Source of the DNA: Agitococcus lubricus
GTDB lineage: Bacteria > Pseudomonadota > Gammaproteobacteria > Pseudomonadales > Moraxellaceae
Assembly: GCF_003051055.1 (NCBI RefSeq)
Contig: NZ_QAON01000014.1
Location: 1 to 64,000, forward strand
DNA: 64,000 bases
Direction: 5' to 3'
A model generated the notes under the pieces. The model had not been told where the DNA came from. It saw only the letters and a list, made by a program, of their open reading frames with translations, and searched no databases. The stretch's first letter is position 1, and each line of letters starts with the position of its first letter. The translations under genes and the position numbers were made by a program. Positions 55,341 to 64,000 of the stretch are shown one piece after another.

Positions 55341-56771
55341 ATGCTCAATCTCTTTGTTGGATTGTATTTACTGTTATCTATAGCGATTGGTTTGTATGCC
55401 GCCAGACGCGTACATAGTAGTCAAGATTATGTGGTTGCTGGCCGCAGCTTGCCTTTACACATTACAACAGCCACCGTGTTTGCGACATGGTTTGGCTCAG
55501 AAACTGTGTTAGGTACGTCATCAACCTTTATCACCGATGGTTTAGGCGGTATTGTGTCTGACCCCTTTGGCGCATCTTTATGCTTAATTTTTGTGGGTCT
55601 ATTTTTTGCCCGTCATTTATACCGAAAAAACTTGATTACGATTGGCGATTTTTTTAAGCAAAAATATGGTCGTGGTGTTGAGTTGGCGACGTCTATTGCC
55701 ATTATGTTGTCTTATTTAGGTTGGGTCTCGGCGCAAATGATTGCCCTTGGTTTGGTCTTTAATGTCTTATCACAAGGCGCTATCAGCAATGATGTTGGTA
55801 TTGTGATGGGAGCAGCGATTGTCATGGTTTATACCATTTATGGGGGGATGTGGTCGGTAGCAATGACCGATTTTGTGCAAATGATTGTCATTGTCTTGGG
55901 CATGTTATTTGTTGGGGTCGTGGTCACAGGCAAAATTGAAGGCGGCACAATGGCAGTGATTGAGCATGCCTCGAATGCAGGTAAATTTGAGTTTTGGCCA
56001 GAGCCGACCATGGCGGGTATTTTGGCATTTATTGGTGCCTTTGTGACCTTGGCTCTAGGTTCTATTCCGCAGCAAGATGTGTTTCAACGGGTTATGTCCG
56101 CAAAAGATGAAAAGACAGCCGTTCGTGGTGCGGTATTAGGTGGTAGTTTGTATTTTATTTTTGCCTTTGTACCTATCTTTTTGGCGTATTCCGCTTTTTT
56201 AATTGATGAAAAAATGGTGACTAATTTATTGGAAACCGATAGTCAATTAGTCTTGCCTACGCTCATTATGGAGCATACGCCTGTGATTGCCCAAGTGATG
56301 TTTTTTGGTGCGTTGTTGTCAGCGATTATGAGTACGGCTTCAGGTACTTTATTAGCGCCATCAACTATCTTTACAGAAAATATTCTACGTCCCTTCTTAG
56401 GGAATATCTCTGACCAACGCTTCTTACATATCATCCGTACGGTTGTGTTAGTCTTTGGCGTATTTGTCACCTTGTTTGCCTTAAATTCAAATTCTTCCAT
56501 TTTTGAAATGGTCGAAAATGCGTATAAAGTCACGTTGGTGGCCGCTTTTGTGCCCTTAGCAGCAGGTGTCTATTGGTCTAAAGCCAATACGCAAGGTGCG
56601 GTATTCTCTATGGTGGCAGGGGTCTGTGTTTGGATATTCCTAGAAGCAACTGCGCCCGAAGGTTTGTGGCCACCTCAGTTGGCAGGCTTAGTTGCAGCGA
56701 TAATAGGGATGCTGCTCGGCTCTTTATTACCTAGTTTTATTCCCTCACCCAAAGACCTTAAGCAACAATAA
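55341..56771 (+). CDS. Sodium:solute symporter family protein
   Basis: This integral membrane protein of about 476 residues has the 13-helix SSS-family pattern, with the early motif SQDYVVAGRSLPLHITTATV, then FATWFGSETVLGTSS, YTIYGGMWSVAMTDFVQM, and MSTASGTLLAPSTIF of the sodium site region. The substrate (proline, pantothenate, acetate or other) cannot be decided from sequence. I start at ATG 55341 (MLNLFVGLYLLLS). The GTG at 55314 would add nine residues in front of the first helix; GGAG lies between the two. Confidence 0.85.
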   Translation: MLNLFVGLYLLLSIAIGLYAARRVHSSQDYVVAGRSLPLHITTATVFATWFGSETVLGTSSTFITDGLGGIVSDPFGASLCLIFVGLFFARHLYRKNLITIGDFFKQKYGRGVELATSIAIMLSYLGWVSAQMIALGLVFNVLSQGAISNDVGIVMGAAIVMVYTIYGGMWSVAMTDFVQMIVIVLGMLFVGVVVTGKIEGGTMAVIEHASNAGKFEFWPEPTMAGILAFIGAFVTLALGSIPQQDVFQRVMSAKDEKTAVRGAVLGGSLYFIFAFVPIFLAYSAFLIDEKMVTNLLETDSQLVLPTLIMEHTPVIAQVMFFGALLSAIMSTASGTLLAPSTIFTENILRPFLGNISDQRFLHIIRTVVLVFGVFVTLFALNSNSSIFEMVENAYKVTLVAAFVPLAAGVYWSKANTQGAVFSMVAGVCVWIFLEATAPEGLWPPQLAGLVAAIIGMLLGSLLPSFIPSPKDLKQQ

Positions 56772-56781
56772 AAAACAGAGT

Positions 56782-56812
56782 AAGTGCTGCTTATTAGCAG
56801 TACTTCGCTTTA
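56782..56812 (+). terminator. Probable terminator after the symporter gene
   Basis: AAGTGCTGC and GCAGTACTT form a 9-bp stem with one G-T pair and a 6-base loop, followed by CGCTTTAT. The T run is short. Confidence 0.45.
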
Positions 56813-56985
56813 TGATAGTCTTGTCGGGCGAATAGCCAAGTCACGTGAAACACGCTACTATTCGGCCTTAAACAGATGATTAATATTGATGTAGATACAT
56901 CAGACGAATAATGATGATAACACTGGCCAGCTAGCCACTTTGTCAAACTAATAACTATATGATTTTGCTATCGAGGATATTTACC

Positions 56986-57564
56986 ATGTCTCGTCATTTT
57001 GCTGCGTTGGCTATATTGCCCCTGATGTTTTCGGCGTGGGTTGTTACGGCAGACGAATTGCCTGTTGCCTCAGCAGAAGATGAAACAAACGAGACGAAAC
57101 CTCTGACCATAAAAGAAAAGTTTGACCATACACTGAAACAACTTAAACCCGTCTCTACTTACGCAGGTATTGGTTTATTTAACGATATGCTCCATGCCAA
57201 TGTTGAAACAGTGACTGATTTAGGCAATTTTTATGTGCGTGTAGGGTCGTTTATTGAGGCAGATACAGGTGAAGTAGCCGCGAATGTTGGCTGGCGACAC
57301 CCCATTACCAATGGGCGTGATGAGTCAGGCTATTTTTTAGGTGCATTTATTGGACATGTCATTGCCAGTTCGTACAATAGAGACGACTATTTACGTTTAG
57401 GGATGGGGTTTGACTTGAGTTACCAATGGGTCAATGAACATACTCGTAAAACCATCAGTGTAGGTTTGGGGTCGGGATTTGATGACCGAGTTGACCCCAA
57501 TGCAACAGAGGTAGCTGCCCCTAAAGTGTTTATGAGTTTTAGTACAGCACTGAAAGTATTTTAA
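56986..57564 (+). CDS. Putative outer-membrane beta-barrel protein
   Basis: Started at ATG 56986 (preceded by GAGGA), the protein has 192 residues and a clear signal peptide (MSRHFAALAILPLMFSAWVV, then TADE). The mature part has alternating hydrophobic strands and aromatic girdles (TYAGIGLFNDMLHA, GNFYVRVGSFIEA, LRLGMGFDLSYQW, KTISVGLGSGF) and ends in ...ALKVF, a C-terminal Phe typical of outer-membrane barrels. I do not recognise a family. An upstream ATG at 56959 has no ribosome binding site. Confidence 0.68.
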   Translation: MSRHFAALAILPLMFSAWVVTADELPVASAEDETNETKPLTIKEKFDHTLKQLKPVSTYAGIGLFNDMLHANVETVTDLGNFYVRVGSFIEADTGEVAANVGWRHPITNGRDESGYFLGAFIGHVIASSYNRDDYLRLGMGFDLSYQWVNEHTRKTISVGLGSGFDDRVDPNATEVAAPKVFMSFSTALKVF

Positions 57565-58196
57565 TCTAAGCCTTCACCATATTGGGATGTCAGCTGAGCT
57601 TGTTGACCCTTTAATACAATGACGGCAACAAGCTAGATTCCCAAGATAAACGTGATTCAGTGGCGCGGTGTTGATTGAGTGCAGTCAAAATCAACCATTA
57701 GTAGATATGTTGATTACGCTCGCTAAGCATATATTCATTTTCGTAGTATCACTAAAATTGATACGGTAGAGCGGCAAAAAGCAGTATGTGTCGTCTGAAA
57801 CTCGGCGACTCGAGCGCGCTACTTATGTCTTGACCTTTCTTTCATTATTACATTACATTGTCTGACTGTCTAATCGTGACTAGCTCATCTCATCAGGGAT
57901 AGTCTAGCCATGAAATAATATATTTAGGACTAGCGTACAAAATACAGTTGACTGGTATCCTAAGCGCGGTAATCATTTGATGCGCTAATGTCTATTGAAT
58001 CAAAGACTTGCTATAAGCTCATCATAGATTACTTTAATTTGTCTAAATATATGATTTGTGTCACACTTTTTTGACGCTACTGATTGGTGGCGTTGTCAGC
58101 AGAGAGTGCATGTTGAACGATGATAGTCACTCACCTACACTCATGCTGTGCGTAATACGTCGTTTGCATAAGAATCTCATAAGGTAGTCCTGTCCA
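57565..58196. other. Gene-poor gap of 632 bases
   Basis: I see no convincing reading frame, tRNA or GGA-rich RNA here. A modest inverted repeat (GTTGATT..AATCAAC, near 57670-57695) may be a weak terminator or binding site. The last 60 bases must include the promoter and leader of the DUF445 gene. Confidence 0.4.
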
Positions 58197-59441
58197 ATGA
58201 TTGACGCAATTTTACAATTCTGGCAACAACTTCAAGCCCGACCTGATTTTTGGGGTTTTATTACGATTCCTATTGTCGCTTCTGTTGTGACATGGCTACA
58301 CGTTTGGATGGCACTCAAAATGGTGTTCTATCCCATTAGTTTTTGGGGTTTTAAGCTGGGTAACCTACCGATTGGCTGGCAAGGTATTGTGCCGCGCAAA
58401 GCAGGAAAAATATCGGGTATTTTAGTAGACCAATCCTTATCAAAAATCGGTTCATTAGATGAGTTTTTTCGGGAAATGCGTCCCGATGAAATGGCAGAAT
58501 TTATCAGTGAAACTTTAATGGAAAATGTAGAGGAGTTCATTGATGAAGTCATGGCCGACCGTAACCGAACCTTATGGGAAAATCTTCCTAATGCCATTAA
58601 ACGTCGTGTTTATCAGCATGTGCGTAAACAAATCCCCAGTATTATGGAAAGTTTAGTCACAGAGTTGACGTTTAATGTAGAGAATTTGGTCGATATGCGG
58701 CAAATGGTTGTCTCGCAAATGGAAAATGACCGCGCGTTAATGGTCAGAATGTTTTTGCGTGTCGGACAAAAAGAGATTGATTACATTTGGCATATGAGCT
58801 TTTGGATTGGTTTGTTTTTTGGTTTTGTGCAAATGGTGATTTGGCTATTTGTGCCGTGGCATTGGACGATTGTCTTTTGGGCAGGTTTGTGGGGCTTATT
58901 GACCAACTGGATTGCTATTTGGATGGTATTTAATCCGATTGAGCCAAAGAAAGTGTTAGGCATGACATGGCATGGTGCATTTATGCGTCGCCAAGAAGAG
59001 GTGTCTGAAGTTTTCTCGCACGTCAGTACACGCGAGCTATTTACCATCAAACAAATTATGTCGGAGATGATGTTTGGCCCTAAAGCCGATAAAACACGCA
59101 AAGTGATTAAGCGTCATATTGGTAAAATGCTAGACAGTCCTGTGGTACGTACTACCATTCAAATGACAATGGGCTGGGAGGAGTATGCCAAGCTCAAAGA
59201 TACGATTATTGATAAGTCGATTCATGCGACCATGGTACCGATTTCTGACCCAGACTTAAATGAAAGTCGTGCTGCCAAGGTGAATGAACTGTTCTTAGAA
59301 CGTATGAAAAAACTTACCCCAATGGAGTTTCAAAATTTATTACGTCCTGCCTTTAGGGAGGATGAGTGGATTCTTGTGGTATTGGGTGGGGTAACAGGGG
59401 CATTGGCGGGTTGGATTCAGTTGATGTTAGGCTTTAAATAG
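58197..59441 (+). CDS. DUF445-family membrane protein
   Basis: The 414-residue protein has a membrane helix near the N terminus (about 18-50), a large helical cytoplasmic domain with acidic and coiled segments (about 75-195), two helices in the middle (about 200-245) and one at the C terminus (WILVVLGGVTGALAGWIQL). The GGLTNWIA-type segment LLTNWIAIWMVFNPIEPK, typical of DUF445 proteins, is present. Function is unknown for the family. A DUF445 domain is usually about this length. It is flanked by a short repeat and a terminator. Confidence 0.8.
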   Translation: MIDAILQFWQQLQARPDFWGFITIPIVASVVTWLHVWMALKMVFYPISFWGFKLGNLPIGWQGIVPRKAGKISGILVDQSLSKIGSLDEFFREMRPDEMAEFISETLMENVEEFIDEVMADRNRTLWENLPNAIKRRVYQHVRKQIPSIMESLVTELTFNVENLVDMRQMVVSQMENDRALMVRMFLRVGQKEIDYIWHMSFWIGLFFGFVQMVIWLFVPWHWTIVFWAGLWGLLTNWIAIWMVFNPIEPKKVLGMTWHGAFMRRQEEVSEVFSHVSTRELFTIKQIMSEMMFGPKADKTRKVIKRHIGKMLDSPVVRTTIQMTMGWEEYAKLKDTIIDKSIHATMVPISDPDLNESRAAKVNELFLERMKKLTPMEFQNLLRPAFREDEWILVVLGGVTGALAGWIQLMLGFK

Positions 59442-59446
59442 TTAAC

Positions 59447-59468
59447 TCCCTGAGCATAGTCGAAGGGA
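59447..59468. repeat. REP-like hairpin, copy 1
   Basis: The core GAGCATAGTCGA is flanked by the complementary arms TCCCT and AGGGA. A second copy lies 130 bases further with the same core and different arms. The core resembles short repeats with a GAGCGTAGTCGA sequence that are widespread in proteobacteria. Confidence 0.65.
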
Positions 59469-59486
59469 CATTTTTTCAAGCCTCAA

Positions 59487-59516
59487 AAAAAAGCCGCGAA
59501 TTTCGCGGCTTTTTTA
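59487..59516 (+). terminator. Strong terminator after the DUF445 gene
   Basis: The stem AAAAAGCCGCGAA/TTCGCGGCTTTTT is followed by a T run. It may also work for the minus strand because both sides have A or T runs. Confidence 0.88.
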
Positions 59517-59576
59517 TGCTTAGATTAGGACTGACGCGGTTATCGCTTATTTGTTCGCATTTCAACCGTTTTCATG

Positions 59577-59600
59577 GTTACTGAGCGTAGTCGAAGTAAC
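59577..59600. repeat. REP-like hairpin, copy 2
   Basis: GTTACT and AGTAAC form perfect arms around the core GAGCGTAGTCGA, one base different from that of copy 1. The arms differ from copy 1 but remain complementary, so hairpin structure rather than arm sequence is preserved. Confidence 0.65.
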
Positions 59601-59648
59601 GGTTTTATGCTCACAAAACGCGCTAATTGCGGTGCAATGCGTAAGTCC

Positions 59649-61370
59649 TTAGATTTTAATCTTTTCTTTTAAGAAGTTAATTAAATCGCTATAAGCAATA
59701 TCTTGAGACTCACTGTCACGGCGGCCTTTGTATTCAATCGTGCCTGCATCTAAGCCTTTTTCACCCATCACTAAACGATGAGGAATACCAATCAATTCGG
59801 CATCGGCAAATTTAACACCTGGTCTTTCGTTGCGGTCATCATAGAAAACATCAAACCCTGCGGCAGTTAATTGCTCATACAATTTTTGGCTTTCTTCTTG
59901 AATACGTTGTGATTTTGCCCAGTTCATTGGCACTAAAGCAATATGGAAAGGGGCAATGGCATCTGGCCAAATAATGCCACGTTCATCGTAGTTTTGCTCA
60001 ATGGCAGAAGCAACCACACGCGTCACACCAATACCATAACAACCCATAGTCACCACAAACGGTTTGCCATCTTCGCCCAACACCGTACAGTTAAGGGCTT
60101 GTGAGTATTTTTTACCAAGTTGGAAAATATGGCCGACTTCAATGCCACGTTTTAACACTAATTTGCCTTGACCATCAGGTGATGGGTCGCCAGCAACCAC
60201 GTTACGGATATCGACAATGGCAGTCATTTGCGCATCACGTTCCCAGTTTAAGCCTGTTACATGTTTGCCATCCACATTTGCACCCGCAACAAAATCAGCT
60301 AAGGCAGCAGCAGAGCGGTCAACCAACACTGGAATAGTTAAACCTTGTGGACCAATAGAGCCAACATGACAACCAACAGCCGCTAACACGTCGGCTTCGC
60401 TAGCAAAGGTTAGGGGAGAGCCAACTTGAGCTAATTTTTCGGCTTTAATGTCATTTAATTCATGGTCGCCACGTAACACTAAAGCCACTAAACCATATTG
60501 GCCTTTGTCATCGGCTTTGCCGCGTACAATTAAGGTTTTGACGGTTTGGCTAGCATCAACCTTTAAAAACTCACACACTTCGGCAATGCTGTGGGCATTA
60601 GGAGTATCAACGCTTTGCATCACTTGGCTTGCAGCAGGGCGTTGGCTAGTGCAAATGGCCTCAGCCATTTCGATGTTGGCGGCATAGTTAGAGGTATCAG
60701 AAAAGGCAATTAAATCTTCACCGCTTTCGGCTAACACATGAAATTCATGTGAGCCATCACCACCAATTGAGCCAGTATCGGCTTGAACAGGACGGAAATC
60801 GACACCAATACGACTAAAAATACGGCAATAAGTGTCGTACATGACATCATAGGTTTCTTGTAAAGAGGCTTGATTAGCGTGGAAAGAATAAGCGTCTTTC
60901 ATAATAAATTCGCGTGAGCGCATGACGCCAAAACGTGGGCGAATTTCGTCACGGAATTTCGTTTGAATTTGATAAAAATTCACAGGTAATTGTTTGTAGG
61001 ATTGCAACTCATTACGCGCTAAATCAGTAATGACTTCTTCGTGTGTTGGGCCTAAAACAAAGTTAGCTTGGTGACGGTCTTTGAAGCGTAATAATTCTGC
61101 ACCATATTGCACATAACGGCCTGATTCTTCCCACAATTCGGCAGGTTGGGTAACAGGCATTAACACTTCTAATGCGCCAGAGCGGTTCATTTCTTCGCGG
61201 ACAATACGTTCAACTTTTTGTAATACGCGTAAGCCTAAAGGCAGCCAATTATATAAACCCGTGCCAACTTTGCGAATTAAACCCGCACGTAACATCAGTT
61301 GATGGGAGATAACCACCGCATCGGCAGGCGTTTCACGAAGTGTAGCAAGCAAAAAACGACTAGCGCGCAT
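59649..61370 (-). CDS. proS: Prolyl-tRNA synthetase
   Basis: ProRS charges tRNA-Pro. The 573-residue class II enzyme has motif 1 and 2 regions ([52 protein letters not shown]), an inserted editing domain (about 225-400), motif 3 ([17 protein letters not shown]) and the anticodon-binding C terminus. The length and domain order are those of bacterial-type ProRS. A repeat pair and a terminator lie between it and the convergent DUF445 gene. Confidence 0.97.
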   Translation of the reverse strand: MRASRFLLATLRETPADAVVISHQLMLRAGLIRKVGTGLYNWLPLGLRVLQKVERIVREEMNRSGALEVLMPVTQPAELWEESGRYVQYGAELLRFKDRHQANFVLGPTHEEVITDLARNELQSYKQLPVNFYQIQTKFRDEIRPRFGVMRSREFIMKDAYSFHANQASLQETYDVMYDTYCRIFSRIGVDFRPVQADTGSIGGDGSHEFHVLAESGEDLIAFSDTSNYAANIEMAEAICTSQRPAASQVMQSVDTPNAHSIAEVCEFLKVDASQTVKTLIVRGKADDKGQYGLVALVLRGDHELNDIKAEKLAQVGSPLTFASEADVLAAVGCHVGSIGPQGLTIPVLVDRSAAALADFVAGANVDGKHVTGLNWERDAQMTAIVDIRNVVAGDPSPDGQGKLVLKRGIEVGHIFQLGKKYSQALNCTVLGEDGKPFVVTMGCYGIGVTRVVASAIEQNYDERGIIWPDAIAPFHIALVPMNWAKSQRIQEESQKLYEQLTAAGFDVFYDDRNERPGVKFADAELIGIPHRLVMGEKGLDAGTIEYKGRRDSESQDIAYSDLINFLKEKIKI

Positions 61371-61459
61371 AATAAATCACTATCCAAGAAAACAAAATGA
61401 TGCCGATTTTAGAACAACTGCGTTAAAATTGCCGCTTATTTTTAAGTGACTATCACCGT

Positions 61460-61867
61460 ATGTTGCCCATAACGCCTGAACAAATTACGCAATGGATTCA
61501 AGAAAGTGTGGTTGCGACACAAGATGGCACTTTTCAAGTAGTCGCGGTGCGTCCTTTAGAAGTAGATTGTCTGCTACCATATCATCCATATCAAATCCGC
61601 GCAGGGGGTACCTTATCGGGGCCAACCATGATGACATTGGCAGATGCCGCGATGTATGCGGCGGTATTGGCGCATTATGGCAAACAGCTGTTAGCTGTCA
61701 CCCAAGATTTTAGCATTCACTTTCTCAGTAAACCAACCGCCCATGATTTATTAGCCCACGCTAAAATTATTAAAGCAGGTAAGCGTTCCGTGGTATTGAC
61801 AGTACACCTATATAGCCAACAACGTTTAGTTGCCCATGCAACAGGCACGTATGCCTTACCACGTTAA
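61460..61867 (+). CDS. PaaI-family hotdog thioesterase
   Basis: The 135-residue cytoplasmic protein has the hotdog fold of the PaaI-type thioesterases, with the family's catalytic region GGTLSGPTMMTLADAAMYAA (Asp in LADAAM) and the strand VTQDFSIHFLSKP. Such enzymes hydrolyse acyl- or phenylacetyl-CoA. It is divergent from proS, 89 bases apart, and is followed by a Lon-like gene 85 bases later on the same strand. Confidence 0.85.
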   Translation: MLPITPEQITQWIQESVVATQDGTFQVVAVRPLEVDCLLPYHPYQIRAGGTLSGPTMMTLADAAMYAAVLAHYGKQLLAVTQDFSIHFLSKPTAHDLLAHAKIIKAGKRSVVLTVHLYSQQRLVAHATGTYALPR

Positions 61868-61952
61868 ACCAGATATGGCACACTGTATCACCTTAGTCGC
61901 AATACACTCATCAAGTAATCACCATTAGGGATTAACCGTGTTAGGAAAAATT

Positions 61953-64000
61953 ATGACCCCCCAAGCACTCTCGGTAGAACAATTATATAAAACGGCAATC
62001 GCAGACAACTTACCCGCATCGACCCGTCGTCTAAAACCTTTTAATGATTTTTTGGGGCAAGAACGTGCCAAAGAAGCGGTACTGATGGCATTAGCCATGC
62101 CACATGATGGTTATAATATTTTTGCAGTTGGCGAAAATGGTCTAGGCAAACGCACGATGATTAAACGCCTGTTGGCCGAAACAGCACAACAAGAAGAACC
62201 TGCCAGCGATTGGTGTTATGTCAATAATTTTGCTGACCCGCGCAAACCCATCGCACTGGAAATGCCCGCAGGTAAAGCCATACCATTTCAAAAAGCCATG
62301 ACCAAACTATGGCGTAGTTTGAGTAATGCGGTGCAAGCAGCTTTTCAGCATGAAAGTTATATTAATCGGGTTGAAGGTCTTAAAGGGGAATTGACCAATG
62401 CCCAACAGCAAGCACTACAAGAGTTGGCCTTGGAAGGCGAAAAACGTCAGTTAAAATTGGTCTTGCGTACACCAGGGGGGCATGGTTTTTCGCCCATTAG
62501 TGCCAATGGTGAAGTCATGAGCCTAGAAGCATTTAATGCCTTAACGCCAGAAGAACAGCAAGAGCGTAAACTGGCCATGCAAGACATGGAGCAACGGCTA
62601 CAAAAGTTAGCAGACCGTTTAGGACGTATGGAAGACCAAAACCGAGACCAAGTGCAAAAACTCAATGATGAAGTCACTTTAGCGACCATCGAACCGTATA
62701 TCAAAAAAATCAAAGAGCAGTACGACCACTTAAAAGAAATAGTCGATTATTTAAGCGCCTATCAACAAGATATTGTTGAAAATGTAGACTTAATTATAAA
62801 CAGTCAGGATTTAGAGTCTGATGCGGTAGCCAGCGTCAGTATCGACAATGCCATTCCGTCGCGTTATCAAGTCAATGTGATTGTCAGCCATCACCCCAAA
62901 AAAGGCGCGCCTGTCATTTTTGAAGACTTACCCACGCATTACAATTTGATGGGGCATGTCGAACAAGTCACTTATATGGGGACGGTCGCCACCGATTTTA
63001 CCTTGATTAGGGCAGGTGCATTACACCGTGCCAATGGGGGCTATTTACTATTAGAAGCCGAGCAGGTTTTGGAGCAGCCTTACGCTTGGCAAGGCTTAAA
63101 GCGCGCCTTACGTTCACGCGCACTCAAACTTTCTTCCTTAGAGCAAATGCTGACTTTAACGGGCACGATTTCACTTGAGCCAGACCCTATTCCTTTGGAT
63201 GTCAAAATCGTCTTGTTGGGTGACCGAGAAACGTTTTATTTACTGCAACAGTATGACCCTGAGCTAGAGCAGTTATTTAAGATTCGTGCCGATTTTGCTA
63301 ATACCATGAATCGTAGCCTCGAAAACGAGCAAAAATACGCCTACTTCTTGGCAGATTGTGTCGCTAAAGAAAAACTCATGCCTTTTGACCGTAGTGCGCT
63401 CATGGCGTTAATTGAAGAAAGCGCACGTAATGCCGAAGACAAAGAAAAACTCTCTTTACATGCAGCCAGTGTCGGTGACTTACTACGCGAAGCCAATTAT
63501 TGGGCAGAAAGTCAACAGCAAAAACACGTTCGCGTTGAGCATGTACGCTTGGCAATTGCGAGTCAGGAGCGTCGTCGTGGTCAATTACGTGAGTTATATT
63601 TAGAAGACATTGCCCACGGCACACAGCTTATTTTATGTACAGGTAAAGTGATTGGCCAAATTAATGGTTTGACGGTCATTCATTACGCCGATAGTGAGTT
63701 TGGTTTGCCCTCACGTATTACCGCAACCGTGCATCATCAAGGTGGCGGGGATGTCTTAGATATTGAACGCACAGTAGATTTGGGTGGCTCTTTACACGCC
63801 AAAGGCGTACTCATTTTATCCAGCTACCTAAAAGCCAAATTTGGTCGCGATAAGCCCCTACATTTTTCTGCCAGTATTGCCATGGAACAGAATTATGGTG
63901 GTGTAGAAGGTGACAGTGCAACCTTAGCAGAGTTGGCCGCGTTGGTATCTGCCATTACAGAAATTCCCATTCGTCAAGATTTAGGCATTACAGGCTCCAT
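61953..64000 (+). CDS. Lon-family (LonB-like) ATP-dependent protease, cut by the window end
   Basis: The reading frame opens at ATG 61953 (AGGA six bases upstream; GTG 61938 is an in-frame alternative) and leaves the window after about 682 residues. It begins with an ATPase domain with a Walker A-like GENGLGKRT (60-68) and LPASTRRLKPFNDFLGQERA before it, then a coiled-coil insert (about 130-260). The proteolytic domain has LPSRITATVHHQGGGDVLDI and the catalytic serine in VEGDSATLAEL (Ser655). The catalytic lysine should lie just past the edge. This is the architecture of the YcbZ/LonB-like group rather than classical LonA. Role: probably turnover of damaged proteins. Confidence 0.88.
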   Translation, partial: MTPQALSVEQLYKTAIADNLPASTRRLKPFNDFLGQERAKEAVLMALAMPHDGYNIFAVGENGLGKRTMIKRLLAETAQQEEPASDWCYVNNFADPRKPIALEMPAGKAIPFQKAMTKLWRSLSNAVQAAFQHESYINRVEGLKGELTNAQQQALQELALEGEKRQLKLVLRTPGGHGFSPISANGEVMSLEAFNALTPEEQQERKLAMQDMEQRLQKLADRLGRMEDQNRDQVQKLNDEVTLATIEPYIKKIKEQYDHLKEIVDYLSAYQQDIVENVDLIINSQDLESDAVASVSIDNAIPSRYQVNVIVSHHPKKGAPVIFEDLPTHYNLMGHVEQVTYMGTVATDFTLIRAGALHRANGGYLLLEAEQVLEQPYAWQGLKRALRSRALKLSSLEQMLTLTGTISLEPDPIPLDVKIVLLGDRETFYLLQQYDPELEQLFKIRADFANTMNRSLENEQKYAYFLADCVAKEKLMPFDRSALMALIEESARNAEDKEKLSLHAASVGDLLREANYWAESQQQKHVRVEHVRLAIASQERRRGQLRELYLEDIAHGTQLILCTGKVIGQINGLTVIHYADSEFGLPSRITATVHHQGGGDVLDIERTVDLGGSLHAKGVLILSSYLKAKFGRDKPLHFSASIAMEQNYGGVEGDSATLAELAALVSAITEIPIRQDLGITGS

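Noticed and set aside
1-64000. CRISPR array or prophage
   Set aside because: No regularly spaced direct repeats and no phage structural or integrase genes seen. The regularly recurring GGA/TCC motifs at 11.9 and 22.2 kb are short and irregularly spaced, as in CsrB-type RNAs.

Overview
The window is a 64 kb stretch of a gammaproteobacterial chromosome with moderately low G+C (judged by eye), most likely from the Moraxellaceae or close relatives in the Pseudomonadales. The csrA-lysC-alaS-recX-recA run and the mutS-fdxA pair are pseudomonad-like gene orders. The GTP-type PEP carboxykinase, the long Gln-rich AT-leaning ORFs and the lack of a recognisable LexA box near recA also fit. I cannot name the genus. 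Apart from the extreme left edge, the region looks like native chromosome.

Layout. (1) 1-0.7 kb: AT-rich debris with a possible insertion-sequence edge, a truncated reading frame and a possibly frameshifted hypothetical gene. (2) 0.7-10.4 kb: an HD-family hydrolase, then two very large paralogous lipoproteins of unknown function. The second carries three C-type-lectin-like domains at its C terminus. A small secreted protein is divergent from it. (3) 10.4-22.9 kb: thiolase, then housekeeping genes csrA, lysC, alaS, recX, recA, mutS and fdxA. Two intergenic regions hold dense GGA-motif transcripts of the CsrB/RsmZ type. One (+ strand, about 11865-12108) is convergent with csrA. The other (- strand, about 22141-22405) follows fdxA, the position of rsmZ in Pseudomonas. 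Each has an upstream 18-bp GacA-like palindrome. (4) 22.9-28.8 kb: an RNase T2-fold protein lacking key active-site residues, an NDH-2-like flavoprotein, a zinc-finger/membrane/TPR protein convergent with a rhomboid-like protein that lacks its catalytic serine, and a TauE/SafE permease. (5) 29.0-33.4 kb: a four-gene TolC/MacA/MacB-type export operon. (6) 33.6-36.9 kb: a vWA lipoprotein, an ECF sigma factor and a membrane protein that may be its anti-sigma factor. (7) 36.9-43.7 kb: tRNA-Glu with gltX, a possible small ORF, a GAF/HD-GYP c-di-GMP enzyme, a PAP2 phosphatase, pckG and tRNA-Ser. (8) 43.8-53.6 kb: a tightly packed nine-gene envelope operon of one ExbB/TolQ, two ExbD/TolR, an AgmX/TonB-like protein, three large TPR/coiled-coil envelope proteins and two small secreted proteins. 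Its content resembles the Myxococcus Agl-Glt motor. (9) 53.9-64 kb: pdxB, a sodium:solute symporter, an outer-membrane-like protein, a DUF445 protein, proS, a PaaI-type thioesterase and a Lon-like protease cut by the window end.

How the parts fit. The strongest regulatory story is Gac/Csr: CsrA and two candidate antagonist sRNAs lie within about 10 kb of each other. The strongest undescribed machine is the 43.8-53.6 kb operon, a proton-driven trans-envelope system in which one of the two ExbD-like subunits has lost the proton-carrying aspartate. The lectin-bearing lipoprotein pair is the best candidate for a surface adhesion function.
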